Origin: Gordionus sp. m RMFG-2023
Lineage: Eukaryota; Nematomorpha; Gordioida; Chordodea; Parachordodidae
Reading direction: 5' to 3'
Length of the DNA stretch: 64,000 nucleotides
NCBI RefSeq assembly: GCF_954871325.1
Contig: NC_088778.1
Span: 30,950,730-31,014,729 of the forward strand
Position numbers and translations under genes: made by a program. Under the pieces are notes generated by a model. The model saw only the letters and a list, made by a program, of their open reading frames with translations. It did not search any database and was not told the DNA's origin. Shown piece by piece: positions 50,294-62,699 of the stretch; the stretch's first letter is position 1; every line of letters begins with the position of its first letter.

Positions 50294-51114
50294 AAATGCA
50301 AATAAATACTGGACCACTATATTTAAACAAAACTGTATTATGAAAGGAAATTTAATAATATTTTAAATAATCATTTTTAGTTTAAAATTATAAATTTAAT
50401 TTTAAAATATAATATTTAATTGTATTATAATTAGCTTAATAATTTCGCTTACCTTATAATTAGCTTTGTAATTTTAGCATTATTTAATTGCTTATTATAT
50501 ATAAATTTATCAGCATAAGAGTTATTTCTATCATTATTAATAATTTAATTTTTTTAAATATATATATATATAATACTAAATATAAAAATATAATCAAAAT
50601 AAATGCAAATGAATAAAATTTAAATATAACCGTATTATAGAGGTATATACATTTTATTAAAATAATATGTTTCTAATGAATTCCAAAAGATATGTTGTTA
50701 CCTCGGAATATTTCAAGTTGAATTTTTTGTTTTAGGTATTAAGTATGATTTGAGTCACTAAGCAGGATTTTTAGATTTTGACTTATTGATTTTAAAAGGC
50801 ATTAATTTGGGACCAAAATATCTTATCCTAATGTATTATAAATGATAGTTGAAATATGGATTTGAAATTTATTTATTTAGTGTTTCCCGATTGAGTTAAA
50901 AAATCCGGTCCGAGGTCAATTCGACGCGGAAAACTTGGGCACGACAATTTGGCGTTAAAAAATCTGCGCAGTGAGAACGGGGCAACTTAAATTCGGAGCG
51001 TATCTTATTACACTTGCAATTTATAATAAATTTATTAATGTTTATTAATTATTTCTTCACATTTTTTTTTTTACAAAAATCTCTATTTCATTTACTAAAT
51101 GTGTAATATCAAAA

Positions 51115-51360
51115 TTTTTTTTAAATAATATTTAAAAAAATATTAACAGCCAATATTTATGCCGATCTCTTTGATGGACTAATTTACCACAAGGCATGTT
51201 GATTAATAGCCAATATTATGTAACCCTGAAATTTTGCGCATAGATGTAAGAATTGTTTAGATCTCTATCTCATCTTATATATTATTTTGACTAAATTCTT
51301 TATTAGCTGTTTTTAAAAAATAGACTCAGGCTGGCCGTTTAACAAGACTAATGTTGATTC
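51115..51360. mobile_element. Decayed MITE, right arm
   Basis: Inverted partner of 22,052-22,260, ending ggctggccgtttaacaagac. Confidence 0.5.
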
Positions 51361-51559
51361 CAAAAAGATTCAAATTAAGGCTTAATTTTTAGATTAAACA
51401 TTCTCAATATAATTCTATTAAGCATTTTAAAAATATATATTATGTTATTTATTTTTTATTTATTTATAAAATGACTAGAAAATCTAATACTATATTCATA
51501 AAACATGCTAAAAATATGTTTAAAAGAACATTTTATAAAAATACATAACATTAATATGT

Positions 51560-52445
51560 TTGTAAATTAAAATTATAAGCGAGTCCCCTTAAATAATCAA
51601 TAATCGGGCGATTTACATAAGATACAATTAATATAATATTTTCAGCTGTATCCCGATCGACCTTTCATGATCTCGGGGGTTTAGCAGAAATTTATTGTTC
51701 AATTTTTGCTTCGGTTAACGATTGTTCTAAGGTAGAGCATCTAAAAATTTCCAAAGAGGGATGGTATGATGATCGAATGAGAATGCTCTGTGTCAACTTT
51801 TTGAAAATAATAGCAAAGTAAATTATAAAATGATTGTGTAATAATGATTAAAAAGATAGTAAATTTTTTTTAAATTACCTTTAACTGCATTATTTGTTTT
51901 TGGGGCCTTCCAATGTAGCAGCGTATTTATTACAGAGGGAAATTAGAAATTTTACCAATTCAATTCGCTTCATAATATATAATAATATTATCTTAGACTC
52001 TTTCATTGTCTTGATAAAATGGTGTTTGTAAAAGTCTATAAAACACATCAACTACGTCATATACGGGAACAAATGCAAGAGAGTGCATTTGTCTAATTTT
52101 TATTGACCACTCATTTCCTGCATCTTTATCTAAATAATGCGCTAATAAATCGCTATTACTTTGTATGTGTCTCCAAATCACATGAGTCATATGAAAAAAA
52201 CACCCTCTTACAGTTATTGATGGAAATGAATGAGTAAAGGCATATATTTCCGATAGGGTTTAGATTTATTTGTAATCTTTTTACTTATCATATCCAAGAC
52301 CCTTGGGTTTTATTTGATAATAGGAGAGAAATTGCGGGTACAACCGTATTATGATATAGGACATGGTGGGTCCAAAGTTGGTAAAAAATTAAGGGGGTTG
52401 TCTATAACGTATCTGCGTACCAACGACTTATTTCCGCCATTGTAA
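51560..52445 (-). pseudogene. MULE transposase relic, right arm
   Basis: Inverted partner of 20,894-21,860. The open piece 52,190-51,993 reads MTHVIWRHIQSNSDLLAHYL and LAFVPVYDVVDVFY. The TNNAVKG motif, the intron and the TGA replacing the Trp of GWH are shared with the left copy (near 51,795). The first catalytic part (FYQLW) is visible near 52,390. Confidence 0.82.
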
Positions 52446-52659
52446 GAAATTCTCAATTTATAATGATAAATTATGATGGTAAGAAATTATAAAGATTAAA
52501 TTACGGAAGGAAATGAAAAATATTATAGTTTTCTATAAACTTTTTAAAATTTTAAAATGAAGAAAAGGAGAAAATTTTAAAATAAAATATAATTCTATTT
52601 ATTAATTTGTTGTCCAAAGTTAGGCGGAGAAAAAAACAAGAAAAATGAAGATTTAGATT

Positions 52660-52883
52660 TTATGTTTACGTGATACGTGATATGTAGCGCTTTTGCCCTC
52701 TGATGTTGAAAGTTCAACAGAGCTACCCTAGGTTTTCCTCATTTCCATCTCATTGGAACAAATTTAATTTGGGCGAAAAGCAAAAATATGAGGAGCCCTC
52801 TACACGTTTGTGGGCAAGCCGCGCGTGCGTAACGTCTATAGAGTTAATAAAAAATGAGTGGGGCATATAAAAAGAGCCTATAC
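52660..52883 (-). mobile_element. 3' tail of the truncated LINE B, right arm
   Basis: Separated from the body at 54,753-56,083 by the hAT insertion. Contains the GC-rich block gcggcttgcccacaaacgtg. The terminus reads tatcacgtatcacg. Confidence 0.75.
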
Positions 52884-53479
52884 CCAAGAACAAGTGGCGC
52901 AGTCAAAATTAATCCATGTGGGGGGGGGGGGATTCGCCCCCAAACCTTATTTTAATAATTTGCCAATTTTGTGCTTTATTGGTGTTTAACCACTATAGTA
53001 GCCAGCATAAATGAAAAAAATATTAGTAACAAAATTTTGGTCAAATTTATGATTAATACGCGTATGAAAGCATTATTCTGAAAATTTTATCAATGTTTAG
53101 TCAATTATTAATTCAATCCATTCGGTGTAGAAAGAAGAGTAAAATTCCCCCCCCCCACCTCCCCAAAACCTCCCATTTTTTATGATCACTCAATATATCT
53201 TATTCCATGTTAAAAATAATTATTTTAATTTAATTTTTTTTATATAACAAAATTTTGCAGAGAATTTCATTATAGATTTTATTTATTATTTATACAATAA
53301 AATAAATTTCAAAATGTATAAATTTTTTTACTGATTATATTAAAAATTTATTCTAAATAACAATATTAAAAACAAATAGAATTACAATAAAATATGAGCA
53401 ATTCTTGTGCGGTATTTAAAAAAATCTAATTTAACAATTATAATATAATTAATACAAATGAGTATATAAATAAAACATC

Positions 53480-54350
53480 AATAATTCTTATTAGAGATCT
53501 GCAAAAGTAGGAAAATCTGGATCGGGTTGGGTCGGGCTCAATATTTTTAAAAAAATTTCGGGCCGGGTTGGGTCGGGTTTTGGAAATTTTTTTAAATATA
53601 TCTAAATATATCCATTTTATGTTAAATTTTTTATGTAAAATAAAATATTTGATTCTATTTATAAAAACTAGACGCCATATAACATATCTTTTATTTTGAG
53701 TAATTATAAAAATGAATTTATATATTTAAATAAATTCGGGCCAGGCCGGCAAATCTTTTTTAAAATAATTTCGGGCAGGGCAAGGCTTTAAAAATTAGAC
53801 CCGATGTAGATCACTAATTCTAAGTGCAAATGGGCTTTCACCGGTGCTATTTCTTAAATAGGTTTTTACCCATTTCAAAGTTGAAAAGACCTTTCATTAG
53901 TGCAGGTGCTACTCGGTAGCTAAGATAAAAGGCAATGTTTTGATATTAGGCAGGGAATCTAAAGTGCAATTATACATGGAAAGGGCCTGAAAAACATATT
54001 TTGGTCTCAAAGAGTACTCTATTCTATCAAAATTTTTATACCAAAATTAGACATCACAAAGTAATTTATCATACGATCCTGATAATTCATCAGAATAAAA
54101 CTCTGAGATTTTCTTAATATCCTCAGGCGTTTCAAGTATATTTAGACTCAACCGGCAAAAGAAAATAAAAGCTGTTTAAAATAAAATTGTGACTAATAAA
54201 TCTTTCATTTAATTGAAATAAAAATGTATCAATAATTTATTTTATAAAAATCCTCAATCGTAGATGCATCAATATTTAAGCGATTGGACTTTCTAGAAAC
54301 AACTCTATGTTTAAAATTTTTAATCCCGAACATATTAGCGATCACCTTTA
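53480..54350 (-). pseudogene. hAT transposase relic, right arm
   Basis: Minus-strand counterpart of 19,280-20,130; the region around 53,960-53,880 preserves the segment corresponding to NIKTLL and the ERSF signature in decayed form. Stops present; MITE inserted at 53,492-53,816. Confidence 0.65.
53492..53816. mobile_element. hAT-type MITE, right arm
   Basis: Termini TAGAGATCTGC and GTAGATCACTA, GC-rich arms (cgggttgggtcgggc), possible duplication attcttat/attctaag. Inverted partner of 19,680-20,024. Confidence 0.75.
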
Positions 54351-54752
54351 CTTTTTCATTATATTTACCAAATAAAATAATTTATCTTTTAAAAATTATA
54401 AAAAAATAATTAAAACTTTTAAAACTATCAAATTAGTTTAACAAATAAATTTATAAATCATTAAATTTATAAATATCTAATTTAACTATGAGAGAAAAAA
54501 TTTGTAATATATTTTTTATTGTTATTTATTTTAAATATAATTTTAATATATAATTTTAAACAATGTTATCATTTAAAATTGAAAATTCCTATTTGTTATT
54601 ATATATCATTTCCATATCGTATATAATTTTATTTATAAATTCAAAACATTTTTTAAATATAAATATTTGCAATAAGAAAAAAAAATTTTTTTGGAGAAAT
54701 GGGGGAAGTTAACCCCAAAACTCCTCCCCTTCTCTACGCCACTGCCAAGAAC

Positions 54753-56083
54753 TATAGTATCATTTAATTACACTAAGGGTGGGAGTGAATAATTTTAAGA
54801 TTAAAATATCTTTGTGTGAGTACTGGTTGATTTCAGATTAATTTGAGAAGATTTATTGTACTTGATTACTATATATGTTGGAGGATTTATCGACTACCAC
54901 GAAATATTAAGAAATTAATACTACTATCCATGAAAAAATAATTTAACATATCGTATTTTTTTAAATTCATATCTTTATAATAATAATTTGTATTAGTTTG
55001 TAAAAGTTTCTAGAGATGTATTTGATAATAATATTATTGTGAGCTTTCAATTGATACGAAATAGTTTTTTTTGATAGATTTCTTACAGTTATTTAGTTTT
55101 ATAAATTGTTTCATATTGATATTCATTTCCATCATATCCTTTATAGTTTTATAGTACCATAGTGATTTGTACTTTATGTACTGCTCCCCTTGGTATGTAT
55201 ACAAGCCATGTTATGACATCATGTACTTAGATTGTGCTTATTATGTGGGGCTAAAAAACTGAATTCGATTTTTTTTAATGTTACGTTTATTAGCGTATGA
55301 TTTGACTTTTCCCAAAGATTGGTTGAGATGATTTTTGGGGTAGGAGATACTATTTATAATCTAGAGTCATGAATTGATAAAGGATTGAAGTCGTCTATTT
55401 TCTGTTATGTTTATTTCCCCATATTTCCCCCTCTATAGAGTAAAAATGTAGTAATTATTGTCGAGTTGAAGATACGCATACTGGTAAATACCGATTGTTT
55501 TGCCTACTTTCGTATACGTACAAAAAGCAAACTTTTTGTATTCTAATTCTCATTAAATGCGAAGACATAGTGCCTTATTTTGTATACCATTTTTACTGTT
55601 TTAGTTCCAACCGTAAAATTTTGGAGCGATGGCGCGTTTGGGAAGTGGATCGCAACTGTTTTGTTGAAATTTTTTTTTGTTAGTCCCAACTCTATGGCTC
55701 AAGGTCTCCAATAGGTAGAGTAAATTTTTGATTTTCTTCCATATTTTTGTATATCGCAACGATGTATTCTGCATAAGATGTTATTCTATTTTCTAAGCGT
55801 ATCGTATCATTTGACCCTAAATCTACTAGATCGGTCGCACCTAGTGCTTGTTTATATTAAACAAAAGTGGCGATAAGAGTACAGCCTTGTTTTACAACTT
55901 TTTATAATGTGAATGATGTTGAGCGTTTCCCATATAGAATCAAGATTAACATTATCAAAAGCTCTACTAAATCTACGAATGTGAAGTAGGAGAGTATTTT
56001 GTTTTGCAATATTTCTGCATAATTATTTTCACGGCTAATATTGACTCTAGTATGTTTTTGTTCGGTGTGTACGCGCATATGTA
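54753..56083 (-). pseudogene. 5'-truncated LINE family B fragment, right arm
   Basis: Inverted partner of 9,337-10,640 with the same truncation point and the same 5' flank, so it descends from one insertion. The YADD-equivalent segment is near 55,770. Decayed. Confidence 0.82.
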
Positions 56084-56147
56084 TTTGATTTAAGGAAATG
56101 ATGAAGTGTAGATGATATGGTTTTATTTTAAAAGTTTTTTAAAAAAA

Positions 56148-56330
56148 ATATATTTATAGTTAATTTTATATTTTAAATATATTTATAGTTAATTTTATAA
56201 TTTAAATATAATGTAAGTTATTTTTTGATTCCCAAAATTTCTAAGTAAGTTCATTTAAAAAATTTTTAAATATATTATAAGTTTATTTAATATTTTAAAT
56301 ATATTTATAGTTAATTTTATAGATTTCAAA
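56148..56330. repeat. AT-rich tandem repeat, ~28-base unit
   Basis: Repeats of aaatatatttatagttaattttat, the first two adjacent, then scattered copies. Lies just outside the right arm's end. Confidence 0.7.
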
Positions 56331-56387
56331 GTAAAATATCAAATTAATATTTACAATAATTTTCAAAGCTATTAATCTACAAGTATT

Positions 56388-56680
56388 GGATAACATAAAT
56401 AGTCCAGTTTTGGATAACATAAATAGTCCAGTTTGGGATAACGTAAATAGTCCCGTTTAGGATAACACAAATAGTCCAGGTAAATTTCAATTATATTGGT
56501 ACAATCTATTTTTTAACAAAGTTTTGAACCAAGAGAACAGAGGAAATAGATGCCCATAACAGAAATACCACTAGTCCAGGTAAATTTCATTTATATTTGT
56601 ACTATCTATTTTTAACAAAGTTTTGAACCAAGAGTGGAGGAAATAGATGCCCATAACAGAAATACCATTAGTCCAAGTAA
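56388..56680 (+). repeat. 24-base repeats plus a duplicated exon-like 100-base unit upstream of the FLYWCH-MULE
   Basis: Four copies of ggataacataaatagtccag-type units (56,388-56,479) translate as DNINSPVL, DNINSPVW, DNVNSPV-stop and DNTNSPG. Then two ~100-base units (56,480-56,579 and 56,580-56,676), each starting with a donor-like gtaaattt and ending with a coding-like NRNTTSPG segment. The alternation looks like a small exon (N-x-N/T-SPG) plus intron that was tandemly duplicated. Confidence 0.6.
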
Positions 56681-56809
56681 ATAATATCTCTTAAATATTT
56701 ATATCATTTTTAAACAACGCTATTATTCAAAACAATTCTAACAATCAAATGGTTCAATCAGGTTTTATTAAATTAAAATACAACAATTATCTATTCTAAC
56801 AAATATTTA

Positions 56810-57712
56810 TACGTTCATGATTATGGCGACTTATATTACAAATGTGGTATAAAACATGCAAGGGGAGAGGTAAATTTGGGGCACATTTTACTGTGACCCA
56901 AACTCATAATCATGGTGATGATGAAGAACACTATGAACTTCTAGTCACAATTAATAAACTCAAGGATCAAATTAAATAAATACTCATTTGAGTATAAACA
57001 AAATTTACCAGAAATGCGGATTCAAAAATTGGATGCATTTTGTTTAAATCATCCAACCACTTTGCCAACATTTTTGGCAGTAAAATCAATAATGGGGCGT
57101 GTGGTTCAATCAACAAGACCCCCATTTCCTCTTGATAATTTTAGTATAATTTTACGCGATGAACATAAATTTACGGTAGATAGGAGAAAATTTTTATTTT
57201 TTAATAGTGACTATAATAGATTATATATTTATTTTTACAACTAATAAACTTTTATCACGCCTTTGTTTGGCTGAAAAAATTAGATGGCACTTTTAATGCC
57301 GCGCCTAAATTATTAAAAATTTTATACTATTTCTATTTTAGTTAATCATACTCTTATTATTTGTGCATACATTTTATTGCCAGATAAACATAAAAATACT
57401 TATTTATATACGTTTTCTTTATTAAAAAGTTATTGTTTATCTTTAGGGTTTTTTCCCCGAGATTTGCCACTATAGATTTTGAAATTGGGGTATACTTAGA
57501 CCTTAAAGCTGTTTTTCGCACTATAATTGTTAAGGGCTGTTATTTCCACTTCTGTCAATGCGTTATTAGGCGCATTCAAGAAAGTCAACTAACCCGACTT
57601 TTTAGACAGAATAGTAATATAAAAAAAAATTTTCGAATAATAATGGCCATTCCTTTTTTATTAGAAAGGGATGTGCCATATATAATTAACGATCTGAGGC
57701 GACAAGTTTAAG
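56810..57712 (+). pseudogene. FLYWCH-MULE transposase
   Basis: The N-terminal zinc finger is readable at 56,848-56,925: WYKTCKGRGKFGAHF and TQTHNHGDD give the C...H-x-H part of a FLYWCH finger. 57,014-57,244 is open (LDAFCLNHPTTLPTFLAVKS, RRKFLFFNSD). The catalytic domain follows over two frames: LLSRLCLAEKI and a DGTFN remnant near 57,260-57,300, YILLPDKHKNTYL near 57,380, then 57,433-57,711 with ATIDFEIGVYLDLKAVF, VKGCYFHFCQCVIRRIQES and RDVPYIINDL. The order FLYWCH-DDE domain is the standard animal MULE layout. Frameshifts make it inactive. It differs from the MULE in the palindrome arms. Confidence 0.85.
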
Positions 57713-57719
57713 ATAAATT

Positions 57720-60300
57720 TAATTTTTGATTTTTTAAATTATTTTGAAAATACTTGGATTAATAATAATGCAAAATTTAAATATCAAATGTGGACATTTG
57801 ATATTAGGGGCGTGAGGACGAATAATCATGTGAAAGGATTACCGCAATACAAATGTTTTATTATTATAATCGCGATCGAAACATTATATTTTTAATAAAG
57901 TTTACAAAAGATTAAAATTTTATATATGATATTAATAATAAATGATTCCCTAAAATTATTATTAGCGTGCCACATAAACAATAGAAATAGTTTTAAAAGT
58001 CAGACTTTTGAATAGTTAGAAAGACGACTATTATATGATAGAGTTAAGAAATTCAACTATAAAATAGGATTTATGGTTATTTTTATAATTGTAACAATAT
58101 CGGAAAATAGGTAAGTTAAAACTTACGAACTAATTTTATTATAGGATATATCTTTTTAAATATTAGTTAAATAAAATTTAATTTAATGAGAAAGTAATAT
58201 ATTGCTTATTCAAAGTTTGGCAGTACCTCTAAGGTACAAAATCCTTTTGTATCTTTATCTTGTATCTTTTTGATATTTTGAAAAAGATACTAGTATCTGT
58301 ATCTAAATTCTTTTTTTCACCAAGAATCTATATCTGTATCTAGATTCTTTTTCCATAGGACTTCCCCAACTCTGTGCTTATTCTATAAACTAAAAAGTCG
58401 ACTAAGAGTTCAACATTTCCTTTGGTTCACAAAGAATAGATTTTATGGTTATCTTACTCAATGTTATTAAAGAAATATTAGGGAAATTTCAAATAATTAC
58501 ACTAAAAATAAATAAATAAATTCGATAAGATATTATATATTTTAAAGTGATTGAAATAATATATAATATTTAAGGATCTTTACTTTAAGTATCTATTATA
58601 ATATTCATCATAATTTAAAAATGAATACAACAGTCTTGAAACCATAAATTTTGAACAGGATAATATCGTTCACATTATATTTCATTTGAGCCATTGTATA
58701 GTTAATTCTTCTGTTTCTGAGCTAAAGATATACTTCAAATATTTTATAGATGTTTGATTGTATTCATTAAAATTTTATATAAATAACTTAATATATATTG
58801 TATTAGATTACAAAATAAAAGCTATTAAAATATTTAATGAGTTTTCAAATTTATTTTAATTCAATTTATACTTTATTATGCAAAAAAAGAGATTCATTTT
58901 TATATATTAATTTAAATTTTTATAATGATATTTGATATAAATTTTATTAATATTATATCAAAGATATATATAATATATCTGTGCTGCCTCTAATATATAA
59001 TTATTAAGAGTTTGCCAAAATATTGTAAATAATCTGCAATTTATTTTTAGTATATACTGTTCTTGTATTAATATAAATATTAATTACTATTTAGCAATTT
59101 CTATTTCTATTTAAATTTATGTTAAAATAAAAAGCATTTTTTAATTTATTTGCCTAATCTGTTACAATGTTTCAAAATTATACATATATTATAATCGCTT
59201 CAAATATATTTGTGGCCATTGTAGGTCATTTGACGTTTTTTCATAAATGTTCATACGAAAAGGTGGACCCTAACCTTATTTTTTTTATCTAACCATCTTA
59301 ATGTGGTCATAATATTTAAAAAATGGCGGAAAAAAATAAGGAAATTAATACAAGACTCCAAGAAGAAAATAAGGTTATATTCTGTGATATGTAATTTTTT
59401 TTAAACATGAATATTAAAAAGAATATGTATCTGTATTTTGTCAAGGTAATTAAAAAGATACACAATTCCTTTCAGAATTATCTTAGAGACAGATAGTAAT
59501 CCCATTAAAAATGTCAAAAGATACTGAGTACAAGATACAAAAGGCTTGTATCTGAGATATAAGTATTCGAGATGCCCAAATCTAGTGGGATCTACTTATT
59601 ATCGCCTCATATTTTGCCACTTTTATATTTCCTCTCTTCCCGAAAATAAATATCATTATATTAATCTATATTTACCTGATTATTTGTAAATAATCTTATT
59701 TCTGAGGGCTTTCATTATAATATAACTGAGAATTATCCTTACTATATTGGAGTGTCATAAAAATTAAAAAATGTATGAATATATTTTGTATATTTTTGTA
59801 AGCCTTACCCTAAGATGATAATTGTCATCCTTATGAATTACATTATGGTTGAAATATAACTAAAAAATATTTGAAATATTCATTACTACCTATTTTCATC
59901 AATAAAAATCTGAAATGTTTTATTGACTATATTGACAATCGTCTCTCTTCTAAATTACATAATCATTAAATTTCCACTAAAGCAGATTTAAAATATTTAT
60001 ATATATACATACCTAATTTCATTAAAAAAATTGGAAAGTTGTAAAAAATTGATTTCAGGTTTAGCTTTAGCCAAAATAAATCGGCTATATCCTAACTATA
60101 GTTCTGTCCCATATGATTAACAATGAAATAAAAGCGGTTGGATTCATATCTCATATATTAAATTCCAGGGAACGATATTAACCAGATAGAGATTGAGTTA
60201 GAAATAATATATAGATTAATTAAATTTAAACAATATCTTATTGACAACAATTTTATTAAAATTACCGACATCAATCGCTTACATCGTTAATTAATCCACA
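57720..60300. other. AT-rich DNA; two GATAC-rich element ends
   Basis: Segments 58,230-58,375 and 59,440-59,585 are dense in gtatct/agatac words and end in cttccccaactctg and gatgcccaaatctag, like 2,330-2,436. Otherwise no gene, no readable domain. Confidence 0.4.
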
Positions 60301-60309
60301 AGAGTTATG

Positions 60310-60395
60310 TCAGCACGATTAGTAAGATGGTCACTACTAATGTTGTTAATTTGCTTGGTCGTAAAAACCCGGGGTTCAGACCCGGGGTACTACTA
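60310..60395 (+). ncRNA. tRNA-like segment with A- and B-box motifs
   Basis: tagtaagatgg (near 60,322) matches the RNA polymerase III A box at 9 of 11 positions and ggttcagaccc (near 60,371) the B box at 8 of 11. A 7-base perfect hairpin (attagta...tactaat) and a CCGGG/CCCGG stem surround them. The cloverleaf is not canonical (the T loop lacks the usual A, and no clear anticodon arm), so a tRNA pseudogene or SINE head is more likely than a working tRNA. Confidence 0.25.
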
Positions 60396-60399
60396 ACAA

Positions 60400-61910
60400 A
60401 TTACGCTTATCAAAAATTGTAGAAATGCGGATATGCTTTCTGTTGTAATTGTGGTAATATTCAAATTTACTAGATTAAGAAAAACGAAAGATAGGTAAAT
60501 CACTTTTAAACAAAATTACGAAACCGAAAAATATTCAAATAAGAATAAAGAAATAAATCTCGATGCAAATTGAGACTATGTAAATGTTGATTAAAGAAAA
60601 AGGATATATAATGGAGAAATTATGATGCGAAAAATGATTATTTTTTTGTTTAACTTAGATTTTAATTTTTACTTACTAATTTTTTTACTTTTATTTTTCT
60701 TATATTAATTTTATTTTCCTTTTATTTTGATTATGTTTTTCACTTTGTATTTGATTATAGTTATTTATTTAATAAAGATTAATAATCATATTTTAGTATA
60801 TATTTTTATTTTATTTTATATTTAGGTTCTTAAGTTCCCAATCCAAAAACACTCAATTGTGACAATTTATTTCCCAAATAGACGGTAAACCATAGCGGAT
60901 TCCCCACAATCTGTTTCAGCTTTATATATAAAATCACAAACAAGAAACGATCTAATATTAGCAAAATTTTTACGTTACATAACAACTCTTTTTGGCGCAA
61001 AGGTAATAAGATGGAAATATGGGAAACCATTTTTTCCATCCACGAAATGAATTTAGGAGAAAAGCAGGATGTATATTAACGGGTTATTATTAAGAACCAT
61101 AATAAAAATTTACAAATAAATATTTTATCCTTTTTTTTACATATGGCCCACACAGAGTATGAACTAAGACATAATTATTGGCTCAAGATAATGTTCGATA
61201 CAAATAATATTGATGAAGAGATATCGAATTACAAGTTAACGAATTATGAATCATGACAAATACATAACCTTGGCGGGTAAAACGATCATTAAAAAATGGC
61301 ACTCCGTAAAATCCAACGCATTCAGTTCACCTTCTAAAAGAGGAACGGGTTCACGTTACTTCTAAACTTTCTGAATAAATAAATAATTTTTTTAAATTTC
61401 AATTTAATACTTAATTTATTATTAAATAATGCCTTATCTTATATATTTTAACACAATAATATTAGCCATGTTTAAAATCAATAGTTTTTATTTTGATACG
61501 TATAAATACGATATAATGATAAATAGAAATGTAATTTCAATTGTTTTTTCAAATTGATAGGCAGGGCAGGAACGCTTGAATGCCGTATTAGCAACACTAA
61601 AAAAACACGCTCTTCAGGGGCATATGAGGGAATTTGTAGTAGTATTCTTTATAAATAACTCTTTTAGCACTAGAAATATATTTAAAATATTTATCTTTTT
61701 GTCCTTTGCTTTAAAAATTTTTATGAAAATACAACAACATAAAATAAATTATTAACGAGCTACTTATAGTTATATTGTATAAAATTAACAAATATTACAA
61801 ACAATTGTCTCTTTAAATTAGAACCTATAGATTTTGAAAATCGGTATTATATATCATCAGACCCATTTTACATTTAATTAGAATAGAAATTAGGTTTCTT
61901 GAATATAGGA
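60400..61910. other. Unassigned region with decayed coding-like scraps
   Basis: Pieces at 60,830-61,050 and 61,142-61,250 (plus strand MAHTEYELRHNYWLK) look less AT-biased than the surroundings and may be remnants of a mobile-element ORF, but I could not assign a family. Confidence 0.25.
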
Positions 61911-61914
61911 TGTG

Positions 61915-62110
61915 ATAGTGTTGTTAAACGGTTCAATTTGGCCGAGATTAAATTACGATTTTGGCCAAAGTTATATTACGCAAGCCTCTATATTTCGATA
62001 ATAGATATCCAAACTTCTCTGCCATCATAAAGTAAAATCTCCAGTCGCACGTAATATCTAAAATATTGGGTTAGCCGTTTTAAAATATTGAGCCCTTTAA
62101 CAACACTAGA
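61915..62110. mobile_element. MITE of the GTGTTGTTAAACGG family (complete)
   Basis: Left end gtgttgttaaacggttcaat, right end gagccctttaacaacacta; TA flank at right. An unpaired copy outside the palindrome. Confidence 0.8.
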
Positions 62111-62404
62111 TGTTGCCTTATATTTGGGGCGCTTGGTAATTTTAGAATCGGAAGATGAGTGAAAATAATAAAATTTATGCTTAAACTAACTTATAAAATA
62201 TAAATAATAAATAAAAATTAATAAAACTATAACTATAAAACTTTAATATTTTTTTTTATTTTCAAATGAATAAAAATTATATGATTTTTTTTTAAAAAAA
62301 ATTTGAATTAACTAACGTAAAACAAGAACACGTTCTTCAAAAAATATACGTTAAAAAAAATGAATTTCTTTCAAGAACGCGTTGTTTAACAAACAAGGTG
62401 ATAA

Positions 62405-62640
62405 TAAGTTTCAGTGACTGGACAAAAAATACAAAAACTTTCTACGAAGAAAATTATTATTAAGACATTTTGTCATTTTTGGATACCCCAATACTATTGT
62501 TACAGATAAGGCGTCCAGCCCCCATTCCAAAGCAAATTATTTATGAAAAATCTTCATAAGGCTTCCTTACCATCTACGATACAACGGAAAAGCGGAGCAC
62601 TTAAAAAAAGAACAATTAAAAAATATGAAACTATAAATGG
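62405..62640 (+). pseudogene. LTR-retrotransposon integrase core scrap
   Basis: The plus strand reads HFVIFGYPNTIVTDKASSPH, matching the integrase core block around its second catalytic Asp (FG-x-P-x-x-(I/V)-x-(T/S)-D). After a gap and stop, LPYHLRYNGKAEHLKKRT follows, corresponding to the YHP...NG-x-(A)E block with the third catalytic Glu. The segment between is shortened. No LTR, RT or gag seen nearby. Gypsy-type is the likely group by motif spacing. Confidence 0.65.
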
Positions 62641-62699
62641 CAATCGTAATTAACTTGCTTTAGGTTGGTAGTCTTCATTATGATCGCCAATTATTATTT

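Larger units (their letters stand above)
52892..54744 (-). mobile_element. hAT transposon, right arm (1,853 bases, target duplication intact)
   Basis: Termini AAGTGGCGCAG and CTACGCCACTG, with perfect 8-base direct repeats CCAAGAAC at 52,884-52,891 and 54,745-54,752. Inside are C/G-rich subterminal tracts at both ends, a transposase relic and a nested MITE. The insertion split the tail of a LINE B copy. This fixes the structure of the family, which is broken in the left arm. Confidence 0.85.
43107..56145. repeat. Right arm of the large diverged inverted duplication
   Basis: Inverted partner of 9,280-30,440. It lacks the 8.2-kb LINE insertion and retains the pre-insertion site in its hAT element. 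Pairing points include 43,430/29,950, 44,420/29,190, 46,330/27,100, 48,240/25,190, 49,549/23,847, 51,790/21,590, 53,492/20,024 and 54,744/10,649. Confidence 0.85.
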
